64,000 bases of DNA from Humulus lupulus (taxonomy: Eukaryota > Streptophyta > Magnoliopsida > Rosales > Cannabaceae), in the NCBI RefSeq assembly GCF_963169125.1, contig NC_084795.1:193538214-193602213 (forward strand). Reading direction: 5' to 3'. A model generated the notes under the pieces. That model saw only the letters and a program-made list of their open reading frames with translations. It was not told the origin of the DNA and searched no databases. Numbering within the stretch: position 1 is the stretch's first letter; each line of letters starts with the position of its first letter. This document shows, piece by piece, positions 36,301 through 45,193 of this stretch. A program made the translations under genes and the position numbers.

Positions 36301-37863
36301 GGATTACGACTGGCCAGAGAAGTCGGAGCCCAAAAAATCGAAGTATACAGCGACTCCCTACTTGTGGTAAACCAAATATCCGGGCAATACCAGACGAAAG
36401 GCGAAAGAATGACTGCCTACGTGTCTCTCTCCCGCGACCTACTACAGCATTTCAAAGGCCACCAAATCCGCCAGGTCCCCCGGGACCAGAACTCACTCGC
36501 GGACACGCTGGCCAAGCTTGCAACGGACCCGGAGATTGAACAGTATGGCTTAGTCCCCATCGGGCACTTAGAAGCCCCCAGTACTGAGACACGAAGGATA
36601 AACGCCATCATCGACCATTCCCACTTCTGGATAGGACCCATCCTCAGATTTCTCACCACCGGAGAGCTCCCCACTGATAAAGCTGACGCAAGGAAGCTCC
36701 AATATCAAGCTCCCCGATACGTGGTTATGGATGGAAAGCTTTACCGCAGGGGGTTGTCCATGCCCTTCCTTAGGTGTGTTGCCGGAACCGAAGTCAGCAC
36801 CATCATCCATGAGGTTCACGGAGGCTTCTGTGGCGATCATACCTCCGGGCTGAGCCTCTCCAAAAAGATCCTTCGACAAGGATACTTCTGGCCCACCATG
36901 AAGAAGGATTGTGTGGATTATGTCAGGAAATGTGTGCAGTGCCAGAGGTACGCCAAGGTTCCGCGAGCACCGCCTACAAAAATTACCCTAATGACCAGCC
37001 CCTGGCCGTTCGCCGTTTGGGGCATTGACCTAGTAGGTTCCCTCCCAACTGGAAAGGGTGGAGTGAAGTATGCCATAGTCGCGGTAGACTACTTCACCAA
37101 ATGGGCTGAAGCTGAACCTATGAACACGGTCACATCTAAAAAAGCACTGGACTTTGTCATCAGGAATATAGTGTGTCGTTTTGGGCTTCCACGAAAAATT
37201 GTGTCCGACAACGGAAAGCAATTTGACAGTGAACACTTCACGAACTTCTGTGCTTCGCATGGAATTATCAAAAGCTTTTCCGCAGTCGCCAGACCCCAGG
37301 CTAATGGGCAAGTGGAGGCTGTAAACAAAATATTAAAGACCACGTTGAAGAAAAAACTCCAAGCCTGCAAGGCTCACTGGCCGGAAGAACTTCCGCGAGT
37401 ACTTTGGGCCTATCGCACAACAGAGAGAACTTCGACGGGGCACACGCCTTATTCCATGACCTTCGGTTGCGAGGCCGTCATCCCAGTAGAAACTATGATC
37501 CCCTCTCACAGGCAAGATACCTACGACCCTGCCCGGAACCATGCCCTTCTCCAGGAGTCATTGGACATGATCGAAGAGCTCCGGGAGCAGTCGCAGGTCC
37601 AACTAAAAATGTACCAAGGCAAGATAGCCCGACACTTTAACACGAGAGTCAAGAGCCGTACATTCGAAGTTGGGGATCTTGTCCCACGGAGAGTATTTCC
37701 TGCTACGCAAGATCCGGGAGTGGGAGTCCTCGGACCCAACTGGGAAGGCCCCTACGAAGTCCAAGAAAAAGTGGGCCATGGGACGTATCACTTAAAGAGA
37801 CTCGACGGATCTAAAGTCCCGCGCGCCTGGAACGCGGAGCACCTCCGCCGTTACTACCAGTAG
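33346..37863 (+). CDS. pol: Gag C-terminus and complete Pol of Tat-C
   Basis: An open frame of 1505 codons, in the same frame as the preceding gag segment; it begins after a TGA, so 33346 is not a known start. Residues 73-86 form the nucleocapsid-like knuckle CEFHGDVGHTTNEC. The protease motif is LVDNGSS (Asp265), with the Asn typical of this lineage. RT spans about 500-720, with MPFGLKNAGATYQR and catalytic YVDD (656-659). A retroviral-type RNase H follows, then a second archaeal-type RNase H from WKVYVDGAS (Asp941). Integrase has a zinc-binding H/C region, then Asp1228 (GIDLVG), Asp1288 (SDNGKQF) and Glu1324 (GQVEAVN), a proper D-D-35-E spacing. The C-terminus ends AWNAEHLRRYY without a chromodomain, as in Tat. 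All catalytic residues are present. Confidence 0.95.
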   Translation: MSQSRSKRSGRNSNRGDHSKKPRKDYEPKFTEYTSLIDSRENVYRATCNMVNYRKPPKVSHGGRRPRDSNKRCEFHGDVGHTTNECFQLKDEIESLARAGHLGQWVRIPIIYPGQGVVHGAAYSPGQRGTANAPEAGHPQAPGSQFPALPAPPAPAPIALLALGPGNPYPPGLAPPPVDGHVATISGGPHLAGSTRNSQKRYLRELEHTGEMCALVQSPAQRPRMMDLPITFTEDDARHVHFPHNDPLVVEAQIANKKVSRILVDNGSSVNILFKAAFHAIGLTKTDLAPCPIQLQGFNGDALMPLGKIQLPVTLRGESDACAFKHSTFVVVDCPTAYNAILGRPVLINCGAITSIRHLCLKFPCDDGRIGTLRGDQRSARSCYNVSVRSVCTVQETFAAIPLAEELPETGGAQEAYFDELDPRVGIEKAIELMEDVEEVILNPREPTKVIQVGSNLPSAIRDKIVATVKDNQDILAWCHADMTGINPNVACHALNIDPSATPIRQKRRSLDPVRAEAVKAEVDKLMSIGFLQESHYPVWLANPVLVPKPDGSWRMFIDFTDLNKACPKDCFPLPRIDQMVDATSGYELLSFMDAYSGYNQIKMHVADQEHTSFLTDKGVYCYVVMPFGLKNAGATYQRLVNRMFKDQLGRNMEVYVDDMLVKSKTSGDHSDDLEEAFAVIRKYGMKLNPKKCTFGVSSGKFLGFIVSSRGVEAKPEKIKAFIDMPSPRKHKDVQSVTGRIAALSRFVSKATDKCIPFFNVLRGNKKFEWTPECEAAFQHLKENLTRAPILSKPVEGEALFLYLAVTEHAVSAALVREDGRIQLPVYYVSKRLLDAESRYSMIEKLSLCLLIASRKLRPYFQAHTIKVLTNHPLRQVLQKPESSGRLLKWAMELSQFDVHYQPRVSIKGQALADFIVECSGMNDLPEDPVPELPTWKVYVDGASNEKGAGAGVILISPQGHQLQSAIRFAFPASNNEAEHEAMLAGLRLAREVGAQKIEVYSDSLLVVNQISGQYQTKGERMTAYVSLSRDLLQHFKGHQIRQVPRDQNSLADTLAKLATDPEIEQYGLVPIGHLEAPSTETRRINAIIDHSHFWIGPILRFLTTGELPTDKADARKLQYQAPRYVVMDGKLYRRGLSMPFLRCVAGTEVSTIIHEVHGGFCGDHTSGLSLSKKILRQGYFWPTMKKDCVDYVRKCVQCQRYAKVPRAPPTKITLMTSPWPFAVWGIDLVGSLPTGKGGVKYAIVAVDYFTKWAEAEPMNTVTSKKALDFVIRNIVCRFGLPRKIVSDNGKQFDSEHFTNFCASHGIIKSFSAVARPQANGQVEAVNKILKTTLKKKLQACKAHWPEELPRVLWAYRTTERTSTGHTPYSMTFGCEAVIPVETMIPSHRQDTYDPARNHALLQESLDMIEELREQSQVQLKMYQGKIARHFNTRVKSRTFEVGDLVPRRVFPATQDPGVGVLGPNWEGPYEVQEKVGHGTYHLKRLDGSKVPRAWNAEHLRRYYQ

Positions 37864-38420
37864 GCCCCGGACCATCTAGTCGGAAGTCCTTGGTGAAATT
37901 AGCAAAAGTGAAAAATGTGGAAATAATCCTCCCTGTTGTAAAACTCACGCCTAGCAGGCTAATTTAATGAAACACGGAGAGATTCACTCCGCTTTTACTG
38001 CACTTTTTATCCCTGTGTTCAAAGCTGCGTTTTAACAAGTGACCACGCGGTCCGGAGACGTCCGGACCCCACGCTCACTTGGGGGGCGTATACATGGCTA
38101 AGGCATAGCCATACGCCCCTTGAACAAAACGTACACAGAACATCACTTATGTGCTAGCATTGTGTTTGAAATTTTTAAATTGTTTGAAATGTTTAAATTG
38201 TTAAGCTTAGGTTTATTTGTTGCCATGAACATGCTTGCATTACGTGTCATATGTGCATTATGTGCTTATGTGAAAATTGCCATGGAAATGCCTGCCATTA
38301 TGTATCATGAAAATTATCTCCTGTGTAGCCCAGCGATGGACAGGACTGGGGGTTGAGGCACGTTCATAGAGCTACGCCAAAACACCCCCAACTCCCTGAC
38401 AAGTCCTTTGCAGAATACTC
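37864..38420 (+). other. Post-pol spacer of Tat-C
   Basis: Non-coding. It holds the AAGTGACC block, an internal PPT-like run (38077-38087) and a small imperfect inverted repeat around GTATACATGGCTAAGGCATA (38088-38114). Confidence 0.5.
38077..38087 (+). other. Internal PPT-like motif after pol
   Basis: CACTTGGGGGGCGTA lies about 215 bases after the pol stop and about 6.2 kb before the true PPT (44291-44304, CCTTGGGGGGTAAA). Equivalent runs occur in Tat-E at 17336 and 18215. Confidence 0.5.
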
Positions 38421-38720
38421 CGCGATCGCTGTAGAGCTTTGCTTCGCACGCTCCAGCTCCGGGTCCCGCAAGGCGAAAGATGGCAAGATCCGCGATCGCT
38501 GTAGAGCTTTGCTTCGCAAGCTCCAGCTCCGGGTCCCGCAAGGCGAAAGATGGCAAGATCCGCGATCGCTGTAAAGCTCTTCTTCGCAAGCTCCAGCTCC
38601 GGGTCCCGCAAGGCGAAAGATGGCAAGATCCGTGATCGCTGTAAAGCTCTGCTTCGCAAGCTCCAGCTCCGGGTCCCGCAAGGCGAAAGATGGCAAGATC
38701 CACGACCGTTGTAAGCCTTG
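38421..38720 (+). repeat. 70-bp tandem repeat in the Tat-C spacer
   Basis: Four near-identical units start at 38421, 38491, 38561 and 38631 (CGCGATCGCTGTA heads, GGCAAGATC ends), followed by decayed units from 38701 that keep CTTCGCA...CTCCAGCTCCGG words up to about 38900. Open frames on both strands here are products of the repeat. Confidence 0.95.
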
Positions 38721-39403
38721 CTTCGCAGGCTCCAGCTCCGGATCTCACAAAATAATGCATGGCGAGCTCCTCGGCCATTGCAAGTTTCAGCTCCAGGAGC
38801 AGACATGGTCGATCCCCCACTCACAGCAGGCCTTGCTTCGCAAAGCCCCTGCTCCGGGATCACACCTGGTGGGCGTGGCGATTTCCCCGACAGCAACGAG
38901 CCTTGCCTCGCAGGGCTCCATGCCAGGTCCCTGAAGTCAGCCACCATGAGGCTCGCAACAGCAGTTAGTTTTGCTTCGCAAAGATCTAACCTTAAGTCTA
39001 GCGACGCTCACCAAAAGAACTCCCGTTCCAAGCCATGGAACGGCTCACCGTAGCAATCCCAGCGAACAGTATAACTACAAGTCCCGGGATTGGCTATTTG
39101 CCTTAGGAAAGCTAAAATACGGTGAAAGGAGCCTGGCCGTTGGAACCAGGAAACCTTCGTAACCTAGAAACTACGTGGGAAAAGACATCATCCGTTAGAG
39201 CTTCAAGTGGGAAGTGCATAGGTTTTGGCCGTTGGAACCAAAACCTCATGCGCCCCTACAACAGTTTCTACCGTATAAAAGTCTACCCTAAGCGCAAAGA
39301 TAAATAAAGAACTCGGCAGAAAAGAAAGGAGAATGCTATAATTATGGCAAATATGTCCGCAATGAAAAACTCAAAATGATAAATAATTAAAGATAAAACC
39401 CCT
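38721..39403. other. Spacer between the tandem array and the aORF of Tat-C
   Basis: It has degenerate repeat-derived CTTCGCA words at the left and two copies of a GGCCGTTGGAACCA word (39136 and 39227), otherwise nothing recognisable. It should contain the 3' untranslated part of the aORF transcript. Confidence 0.4.
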
Positions 39404-40504
39404 TCAAGCATTGGGGGTAACTGCAGCTTCCACGACCGCGGCTTCGGGGGCATCGGCTTCAACTGAGGCTGGCGGAGTCGGCTCATTGGAAGGCAGAACT
39501 TTGTCACGGGAAGGTTCAGAGGTCCCCGCCTCTCCAGGATCTCCCACCTCAGGGGCTACAGCGCGTTCGTCAATGTTGAAAGTTTGGACGTACGCCTCTG
39601 GGCCTTGATCCCACACGAGTAGCTTCTCCCTCATGGCTTCGGCATCATCTCCCAGATAGCCTAATACCTCCGGGTTCACTTTCCAGAGTTGATGCATGAG
39701 GACCACATGCGATATATTAATCGTCCTGTTCAGTATCACCTCAGCATCCTCCTTCTCCTTCAAGCGCTCCGCCTCGGAGGTTGCCAGCTGTGCCTCCGCG
39801 ACAGTTAGTTGAGCCCTCAATTTTTCCATTTCGGCCTCGGAGGCATCCCGCTCCCCCTTAAGAGAATCAATCTCCTTGCGCTGCTCCCTATTTTGGTTCA
39901 GCACGGATTGCTTCTCGATCACATGCCCCCTGGCAGTGAATTGCAAGGCCCCGATCTCTTTATCCTTCTCGGCGAGCCCCAACTGCAGCATAGACACGAG
40001 ATCCCTGCTCCTCTTATGGAGTTGCTCCTCCTCGTGCAGCTTACTCGAAAGAGTGGAATATTCCTCTTGCTGCTTAAGGAGGAGATCATTTTTGGACTGC
40101 AAGCGAGCTTCCAAGGTGTCCTTCTCCACCCTGGCTTGGGACAACTCTTCCCGGAGCTTGGAGTTTTCGGCCTTCATCCCATCCGACTGCTGTCTAAACT
40201 CATTCTCTGCCTTGGCCCGGTACTCTTGATATTTGGCAAGATATTTCTTGTCCGCCACTTCTTCAGCCGTGCGCCGGGCCTGATCAATCTTCTCCGAGGC
40301 CCCCAAGGCCTGTTGGGCCAGTTTCTGCTTCTCCGCCTACAAGGCCTGGCGAGCCAGCTGGCTCTCCTCCAGCTGAACCAGAACTGCACCAACCTCCCGG
40401 AACGAGCGTTCCGCGATCATAGAGGCCTGCAAGGAAAGACAACAGAATGAGTGAAGCCGGACCAAAAGACAGATGATCCCAAAACACAACAACTGACGGC
40501 TTAC
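39404..40504 (-). pseudogene. aORF of Tat-C, coiled-coil C-terminal exon(s)
   Basis: On the minus strand a donor-like GTAAGC at 40504 and an acceptor CTTTCCTTGCAG ending at 40427 bracket a 78-base intron. The last exon then runs from 40426 (ASMIAERSFREV) to the stop at 39404. An in-frame TAG at 40337-40339 lies in ARQAL-stop-AEKQKLAQQ, where a Gln codon fits. The exon encodes a long coiled coil (about residues 40-200 of the exon: ENSKLREELSQARVEKDTLE, LRAQLTVAEAQLATSEAERL), then the conserved LWKVNPEVLGYLGDDAEAM tail and an acidic Ala/Pro-rich end. The tail is shared with Tat-A (FWKCN) and Tat-E (VWKHN). The coiled coil suggests self-association, but the function is unknown. Confidence 0.7.
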
Positions 40505-41487
40505 CCCGGACAGTTGCTGCTTCACAGCGTGTGTCAGCAACAGCGGATCCTTACTGCTACTGATGGCCCATTTCTCAGAATTGAGCTCGCACAAGCTCAG
40601 GGCCATGTCCTCCATCATCTAAGCTCCGAACGGCGCCAATGCACGTCCGAGCCTAGGCACCAGCCTCTTCTCCAAGGCTGGGCCATCCAAAACCGCTCCG
40701 GCCGGGTGAAGGGATCTCACCCCCTCGGCCAGCTCAGCCCTCTTCACCGCAGACAAGTTATCTGCCCTTCCCTGAGTAACAGCCTTCTCCGCCTCTAACC
40801 GCCTCTTCAAAAAACTATCGGCCCGTCTTACACCCTCCAGGAGGGCAGCGGGGAAACTGGTTGGCTTCCGAGGGAAGTGGAATTTCAGGCCAGGCAGAGG
40901 AAGGTTTGTTGGCTGAGAAGAAGGAGACCCCGAAAGGGTGGACTCCCTTTGGGCTGGAGGAGGAGGCAGACGGGGTATTAAAGCCCCGGTCTGTTGCTTT
41001 TGCTGCTGCGGCAGCGGAAGTAATTGCCCTTGTTGCTGCTGCTGGTTTGGATATTGTGGTTGCTGCAGCTGTGACGTTGGTGATTGTCTCTGTTGTTCTT
41101 GTTGCTGCTGTTGTTGTAGTTGTGCTTGATGTCGTTGCTGTTGTTGTTGCCTTCGACCAGGAGAAGAGTGTCTAAGGCGTTTCTTCTTAGCGCCCTCAGC
41201 ATCTTCTCCGGGACGCTTGCTCACCCCAGTTGTCTTCACGGGGAACACAAGCCCTTCCCCGTCGCTGCTGCTACTCGAGACCATCATAGTCTCGGAAGGC
41301 CCGTCGGTAGGAGACTTCTCTACCCTCGAAGACACTTGCGCCTCGCCACTTGTCTTCTTGGGGGAGGCAGTTTTACCTCCCCTACCAGCCTTGGTCTTCC
41401 GTCCTTTCCCCGTGGACGGGTCTTGGCTAGTGGCAGCCTTCTTAATGAGCAAAGTAACCCTCCCCAGCATCTTAGCTTCTGGATACT
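40505..41487 (-). pseudogene. aORF of Tat-C, Gln-rich exon
   Basis: It starts after an acceptor CGTTTCTTGCAG (exon from 41487: EYPEAKMLGRVTLLIKKAA). The sequence is basic and Ser/Lys-rich, then a long Gln-rich tract (about 41160-40985 on minus) and a Pro-rich stretch, then LPLPGLKFHFPRKPTSFP and helices. A TAG at 40619-40621 interrupts the frame directly before MMEDMALSLCELNSEKWAIS, which continues in frame to the donor at 40504. The Gln tract is encoded mainly by CAG and CAA repeats and is prone to length change. Confidence 0.65.
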
Positions 41488-41638
41488 CTGCAAGAAACGT
41501 ACAAAGCAAGGTTAACGAACCAACAAGCAATGAGAAAGAAGATAAGCGGAAGACAAGACAATCAACAACATAAAAGCACAAGCAAGCCCGCCAGCAGGGA
41601 ACAAGAAATAAGAAAAAGAAGAGTTTGAAAGGAACGAC

Positions 41639-42322
41639 CATGCACGAGAAACGTGGATGGCCTTCCCCGAGCAAAACAAAACACCGCTTCCTGCTCCAGG
41701 AAGCTCCCGTACTCCTTGAAGTCCGGGAATGACATGCTGAGGGAAGAAGGGTCAACCATGATGACACCTTCTGGTAGACTACCGTCACTCAGACACCCGA
41801 GAAGCTCATCTACCCTATCGCAATATCTGTCAAAAGGTATCCTACGCGGATCTAGCCTAAGGAAGCGAGGATCGAACCCCATCTGAGAGGTCCGGGAAAC
41901 CTCAGACAAGCTGGGGGTGTGGATCAATCGAAAACTAGTCTTACCTCTCCCGGAGGTGCTAGCCCCCGGAGTCCCTTCGTTAGGGTAAGCCGCGGCGTGG
42001 CGGGCCTCGATCTCCTCTTCCTCCGGCTGGGGGTCAGGGAACCTCTCCGCCCAACTAGGAGATAAAGTATTTTCGTCCCGGGCTGCTTGGGTGATCACCT
42101 TGGACAGCTCCAGGGCAATCTGCTCCCAGATGTCAACTGACACCTGACTTTGCCCCCTGCCACTCACTGGCTCGATGTTTTGGAAAGAGGCGAGTAGCCC
42201 ATACTCCCTCAACGATTCGGAGGTCACAAGTCCCTCCACTTTCAACTCTTCCTCAGAAAGCCCTTCGTAGAACTTGGACCTCCTTATCATCTCCGCGCAA
42301 CGAGGTGTCCGCGGAACGACTT
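41639..42322 (-). pseudogene. aORF of Tat-C, middle exon
   Basis: The exon starts at 42322, after acceptor ATTTTGCAG, and completes a split Glu codon with the last base (42416) of the previous exon, so the frame is preserved: VVPRTPRCAEMIRRSKFYEG. It is highly charged (EEELKVEGLVTSESLREYGL, then EEEIEARHAAAYPNEG) and ends near VHG at about 41639, with a weak donor GTCGTT whose use would keep the frame into the exon at 41487. It corresponds in place to the NLRLVGVLAPHQ exon in Tat-A (here YGLLASFQNIEPV). Confidence 0.65.
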
Positions 42323-42415
42323 CTGCAAAATTCAAATACAAGCATTATAGATCCTCCCAAAAGGCAAATCAAACGCAAAGAAAAAAAGTTGAAAAGGAGA
42401 GGAAGGAGCACTTAC

Positions 42416-43244
42416 CAGGGATTTTGAAGTCCAAAGATAAGGCTGGCACCCTCTTCAGCAGAAAGCCAGTCGTCAGGAACCAGTATTCCCGGAGGTCTGG
42501 AACCCTCGTGGTATGACAAGTGGGGCACATCACGTCCGGGTGCCTTTCCAGCCTATAAAACCCCACCTTGTCTGAATGACCCCTCATAGGCTGAGACTTC
42601 AACCCGTAGAAGTACAGCACCTCCTCCGGGGTAGGAGCTTCCAGTTTCCGGGACTTGCAAAAGATGAACCACCCTGCTAGAAGCTTGTAGCTGGGAGGAA
42701 TCAGCTGGAAGGGGGCAATCCCCGCCTTCACACAGAAATTAGCAAAGTAACTCCTTAGGGGCAAGTCCGCCCCACACACTATGTGTGCCCAGCTCCAGGC
42801 ACCAAAGCCCTCGTGACTCTGGCTAGCCGACTCGCCCAGCACCGACAGACGGTGCCACATCAGACCTGGGATGTTCTTCAGGCCTGCCTCGGAGGAATAC
42901 AGCTCCAGCATGCCATAATTCCTTAAAAGGTTCGGCTTTTGGTCCATCTCCCAGATGGAACTATTGGAAGTCGGTGGGCTAGCCGCGACCACTTTCGCCT
43001 TTCCTTTCCCCTTTGCACCAGCGACAGGGGAACCCTTCTCCTGGGCAGAATCAGCCTCCCCCACAGCAAGGAGTTGTTCCTTTGAGATGTTCGTCACTGG
43101 ACAAAAGAAAGAAAGAAGAAAACACTCTAAGCAGTCAGCACCCTTGTCATACCCTAGTGGTATCAAAGGCGTCGGGGAGACCCTCCCCGAAAACTGCTTG
43201 GAGAGGCTCCCACCGAGCTTACCGAGGGATTGGCACCATGCCAC
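42416..43244 (-). CDS. aORF of Tat-C, Transposase_28-like exon
   Basis: The minus-strand frame opens at 43244 (MAWCQSLGKLGG). The real start may be inside, because an acceptor-like CTTTTGTCCAG ends at 43097; the first Met after it is MDQKPNLLRNYGMLELY. The domain resembling Pfam Transposase_28 (putative gypsy type transposon) reads LRSYFANFCVKAGIAPFQLI, then PSYKLLAGWFIFCKSRKLEA and EEVLYFYGLKSQ. A possible metal-binding CPTCHTTRVPDLREYWF follows. The exon ends at 42416 with a strong GTAAGT donor; the intron (42415-42323, 93 bases) is GT-AG and frame-keeping. The protein is unknown functionally. The same domain is at 14450-14660 (Tat-D), 6850-7110 (Tat-A) and 24470-24820 (Tat-E). Confidence 0.75.
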
Positions 43245-44290
43245 CCGAAGGGCAGCAAGGAACCAGACTCAGACTCCGAGCCTAAGCCCACCAAAAGAAG
43301 TGTTCTTCCAGAGAAAGACACCCTAAAGGCGTTCATGCTTATGCCCTAAAACAGCAAAACAAGGAACGACTTTCCAAACGCAAATCGTCAAAGCATGCAA
43401 AAAAGGCTACTTATCGACTCACATCAATCACATGCCTACCAAAGCCCTATTCACGCATGCACATAAGCGATAATGGCAGAAACCTTTACTCTAACAACTA
43501 CCAACAACCTAAGGTTTGGGAGGAAAGAGCAAAGTAGAAATACTTACTGATATTCGGGTAGTTGGAGGTTGAAGGAGTAACTGGATCACTGCACAGCACG
43601 ATCGCGAGAAGTAAAAGCTGCAAAGACGAACGGCGATTCAAACCAGGAACTTCGGCGAATAAACCCACTGCCAAATCAAAAGAAAAGTTTCCAGATCCTT
43701 ACCAAAAGAAGTGGTAAGTTCGGAGGAACGGAAGCTGGGAAGCCTGAGAGTTCGAAGGTTTGGAAATCTGAAAATCCGAAAGATAGAGAATTTCAAAGCG
43801 TAAAGAGGAAGAAAGGTCCTTTCCCTCGTTTTTATAGCAGGGAAGAAGTCGTTTCGAATTCCTCAAATGGACGGTCCCGATCTTCCCATTCCGTGTGCAT
43901 CAGATCCAACGGCTGGAGATGAAGCGACGATCCTATTTATGACTCCTCGGATGGGAATAAAGTATTTATTTCCCATCATTACACCACCTCGGGCCCGGAG
44001 TACCATTAAAAACCGTCAAATCATTACTGAGATGACTAACGCACGCATACTCAACCAGTCGTCTCACGCACACGTCTTGGTCGCAGAACCATTCCCAGAA
44101 TGACACGTGGTCCTTGCCGCACTTGAGTACTTGAGTTCAAACAGAAGAAATTCCCTTTCTTTTTCATACTAACACTCAGGCGGGAAAAAGGAACCCTTCC
44201 GGGAACACAGAAGGTGGCCCCTCGCCTAATCTAAGAGACCGAAATACCCGGAGGACTGTACAAGCTCCCGGATCTCTCAAAGCTCCGTGA
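43245..44290. other. Promoter and 5' leader region of the Tat-C aORF
   Basis: No good coding sequence. On the minus strand there are splice-like sites consistent with leader introns: donor TTGGTAAGG near 43711, acceptor CTTTGCAG near 43620 and donor ATCAGTAAGT near 43550. Together with the TATA-like box at 43829-43836 this suggests a spliced antisense transcript starting near 43800. Confidence 0.5.
43829..43836 (-). promoter_or_regulatory. TATA-like box for the antisense gene of Tat-C
   Basis: The minus strand reads CTGCTATAAAAACGAGG. A start about 30 bases downstream would be near 43800, upstream of the splice-like leader and the aORF. Prediction from sequence alone. Confidence 0.55.
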
Positions 44291-44304
44291 CCTTGGGGGG
44301 TAAA
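44291..44304 (+). other. Polypurine tract of Tat-C
   Basis: CCTTGGGGGGTAAA directly precedes the 3' LTR start TGTTATCC at 44305. Confidence 0.85.
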
Positions 44305-45193
44305 TGTTATCCAGATTTCCGGATAGCGTTTAGATCGAAGTCCTCGGGGAAGCAGAATTATCGATGTCTTTCACGGTAGGTGACCAGAGCTCGCGGATGG
44401 ACAGAAAGGCTTCGCCTCTCCCGTTTAGTGTCCGGATTACTCTTCCAAGCAAACACAACACGGAAACTCGTCAACTCTCCCGGACTCCCGAAGGGGTATC
44501 CTTCGGGGAAGCCCCTTCCAGGAGAAGCTCTTCGAGTAGTCTCCGCGGAAACAGTTCCGTGCCTCGCACGGAACAAAACCAAACGGTCGAGTCCTGGAGG
44601 AGGCATATTTGGAATGATATCCGCCTGACACAGGATCCCGCCTGACACGCCCGTCAGGTCAAAGCCGCACATATCCCAGCGCGCCTAAGGGTACCTTTTC
44701 GCCTACTGTTCCGCTGACAACTTGGAAAAGACGGCTGACTTTGTGTGTTCCCCATACTTTCACGTAAATATACCCACATAGAGTCTTGTAGCCATGCTAC
44801 TACAGTAATTGTATCCCCTATTTATGGCTGGTGTAATTAAGACTCATGTACGTAGAGAAAAACCCTAATCCGAAACCCTAGCTATAAAGACCCCTTCATT
44901 TTACAAGAAGAGGGACGGCCAACAGATCACATAGCAAAAACTCTACTAAAATCTCTCTAGCTTCATCTTCTTCAAGAGAACCCGAGAGAAACACTGTGAG
45001 TGTGTGAAGTTCTTGTACACCAGCCATCTTACTGTAACCTTTTCCAAGTATAATAACATCGACTCGTGGACTAGGGCTTGTTAACGCCTGAACCACGTAA
45101 AAACACTGTTTGTTTAGTTACATTTTAGCACTTCTACAGTTCTTATCTTTTTATTATTCTGTTTGTATTCGTTTCCGAAAAACTCGGTAAACA
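44305..45193 (+). repeat. 3' LTR of Tat-C
   Basis: 889 bases, identical to 30702-31589 by eye except for one extra A in the run GCAAAAACTC near 44934-44939. It ends GGTAAACA at 45193. The right flank GGGAG resembles the left flank GAGAG. Confidence 0.95.

Larger units (their letters stand above)
30702..45193 (+). mobile_element. Tat-C: young, almost complete Tat-type gypsy element
   Basis: Two LTRs (888 and 889 bases) bracket a primer-binding site, gag, pol with a DNGS protease, RT, two RNase H-like domains and integrase, a spacer with a 70-bp tandem repeat, an antisense multi-exon ORF and a polypurine tract. The LTRs differ only by one A in an A-run (31332-31335 versus the longer run near 44936). 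Flanks are GAGAG (30697-30701) and GGGAG (45194-45198), a 5-bp target duplication with one mismatch. The archaeal-type second RNase H and the aORF place it in the Tat lineage. Gag and aORF hold stop codons, so it is probably not autonomous as it stands. Confidence 0.93.

Noticed and set aside
38314..38968. Several open frames of 70-190 codons on both strands
   Set aside because: They are created by the 70-bp tandem repeat. The period is not a multiple of three, so the repeat is open in several frames.
39809..41573. Plus-strand frames of 100-213 codons
   Set aside because: They are complements of the coiled-coil and Gln-rich exons of the antisense ORF; Leu- and Val-rich translations are typical shadows.
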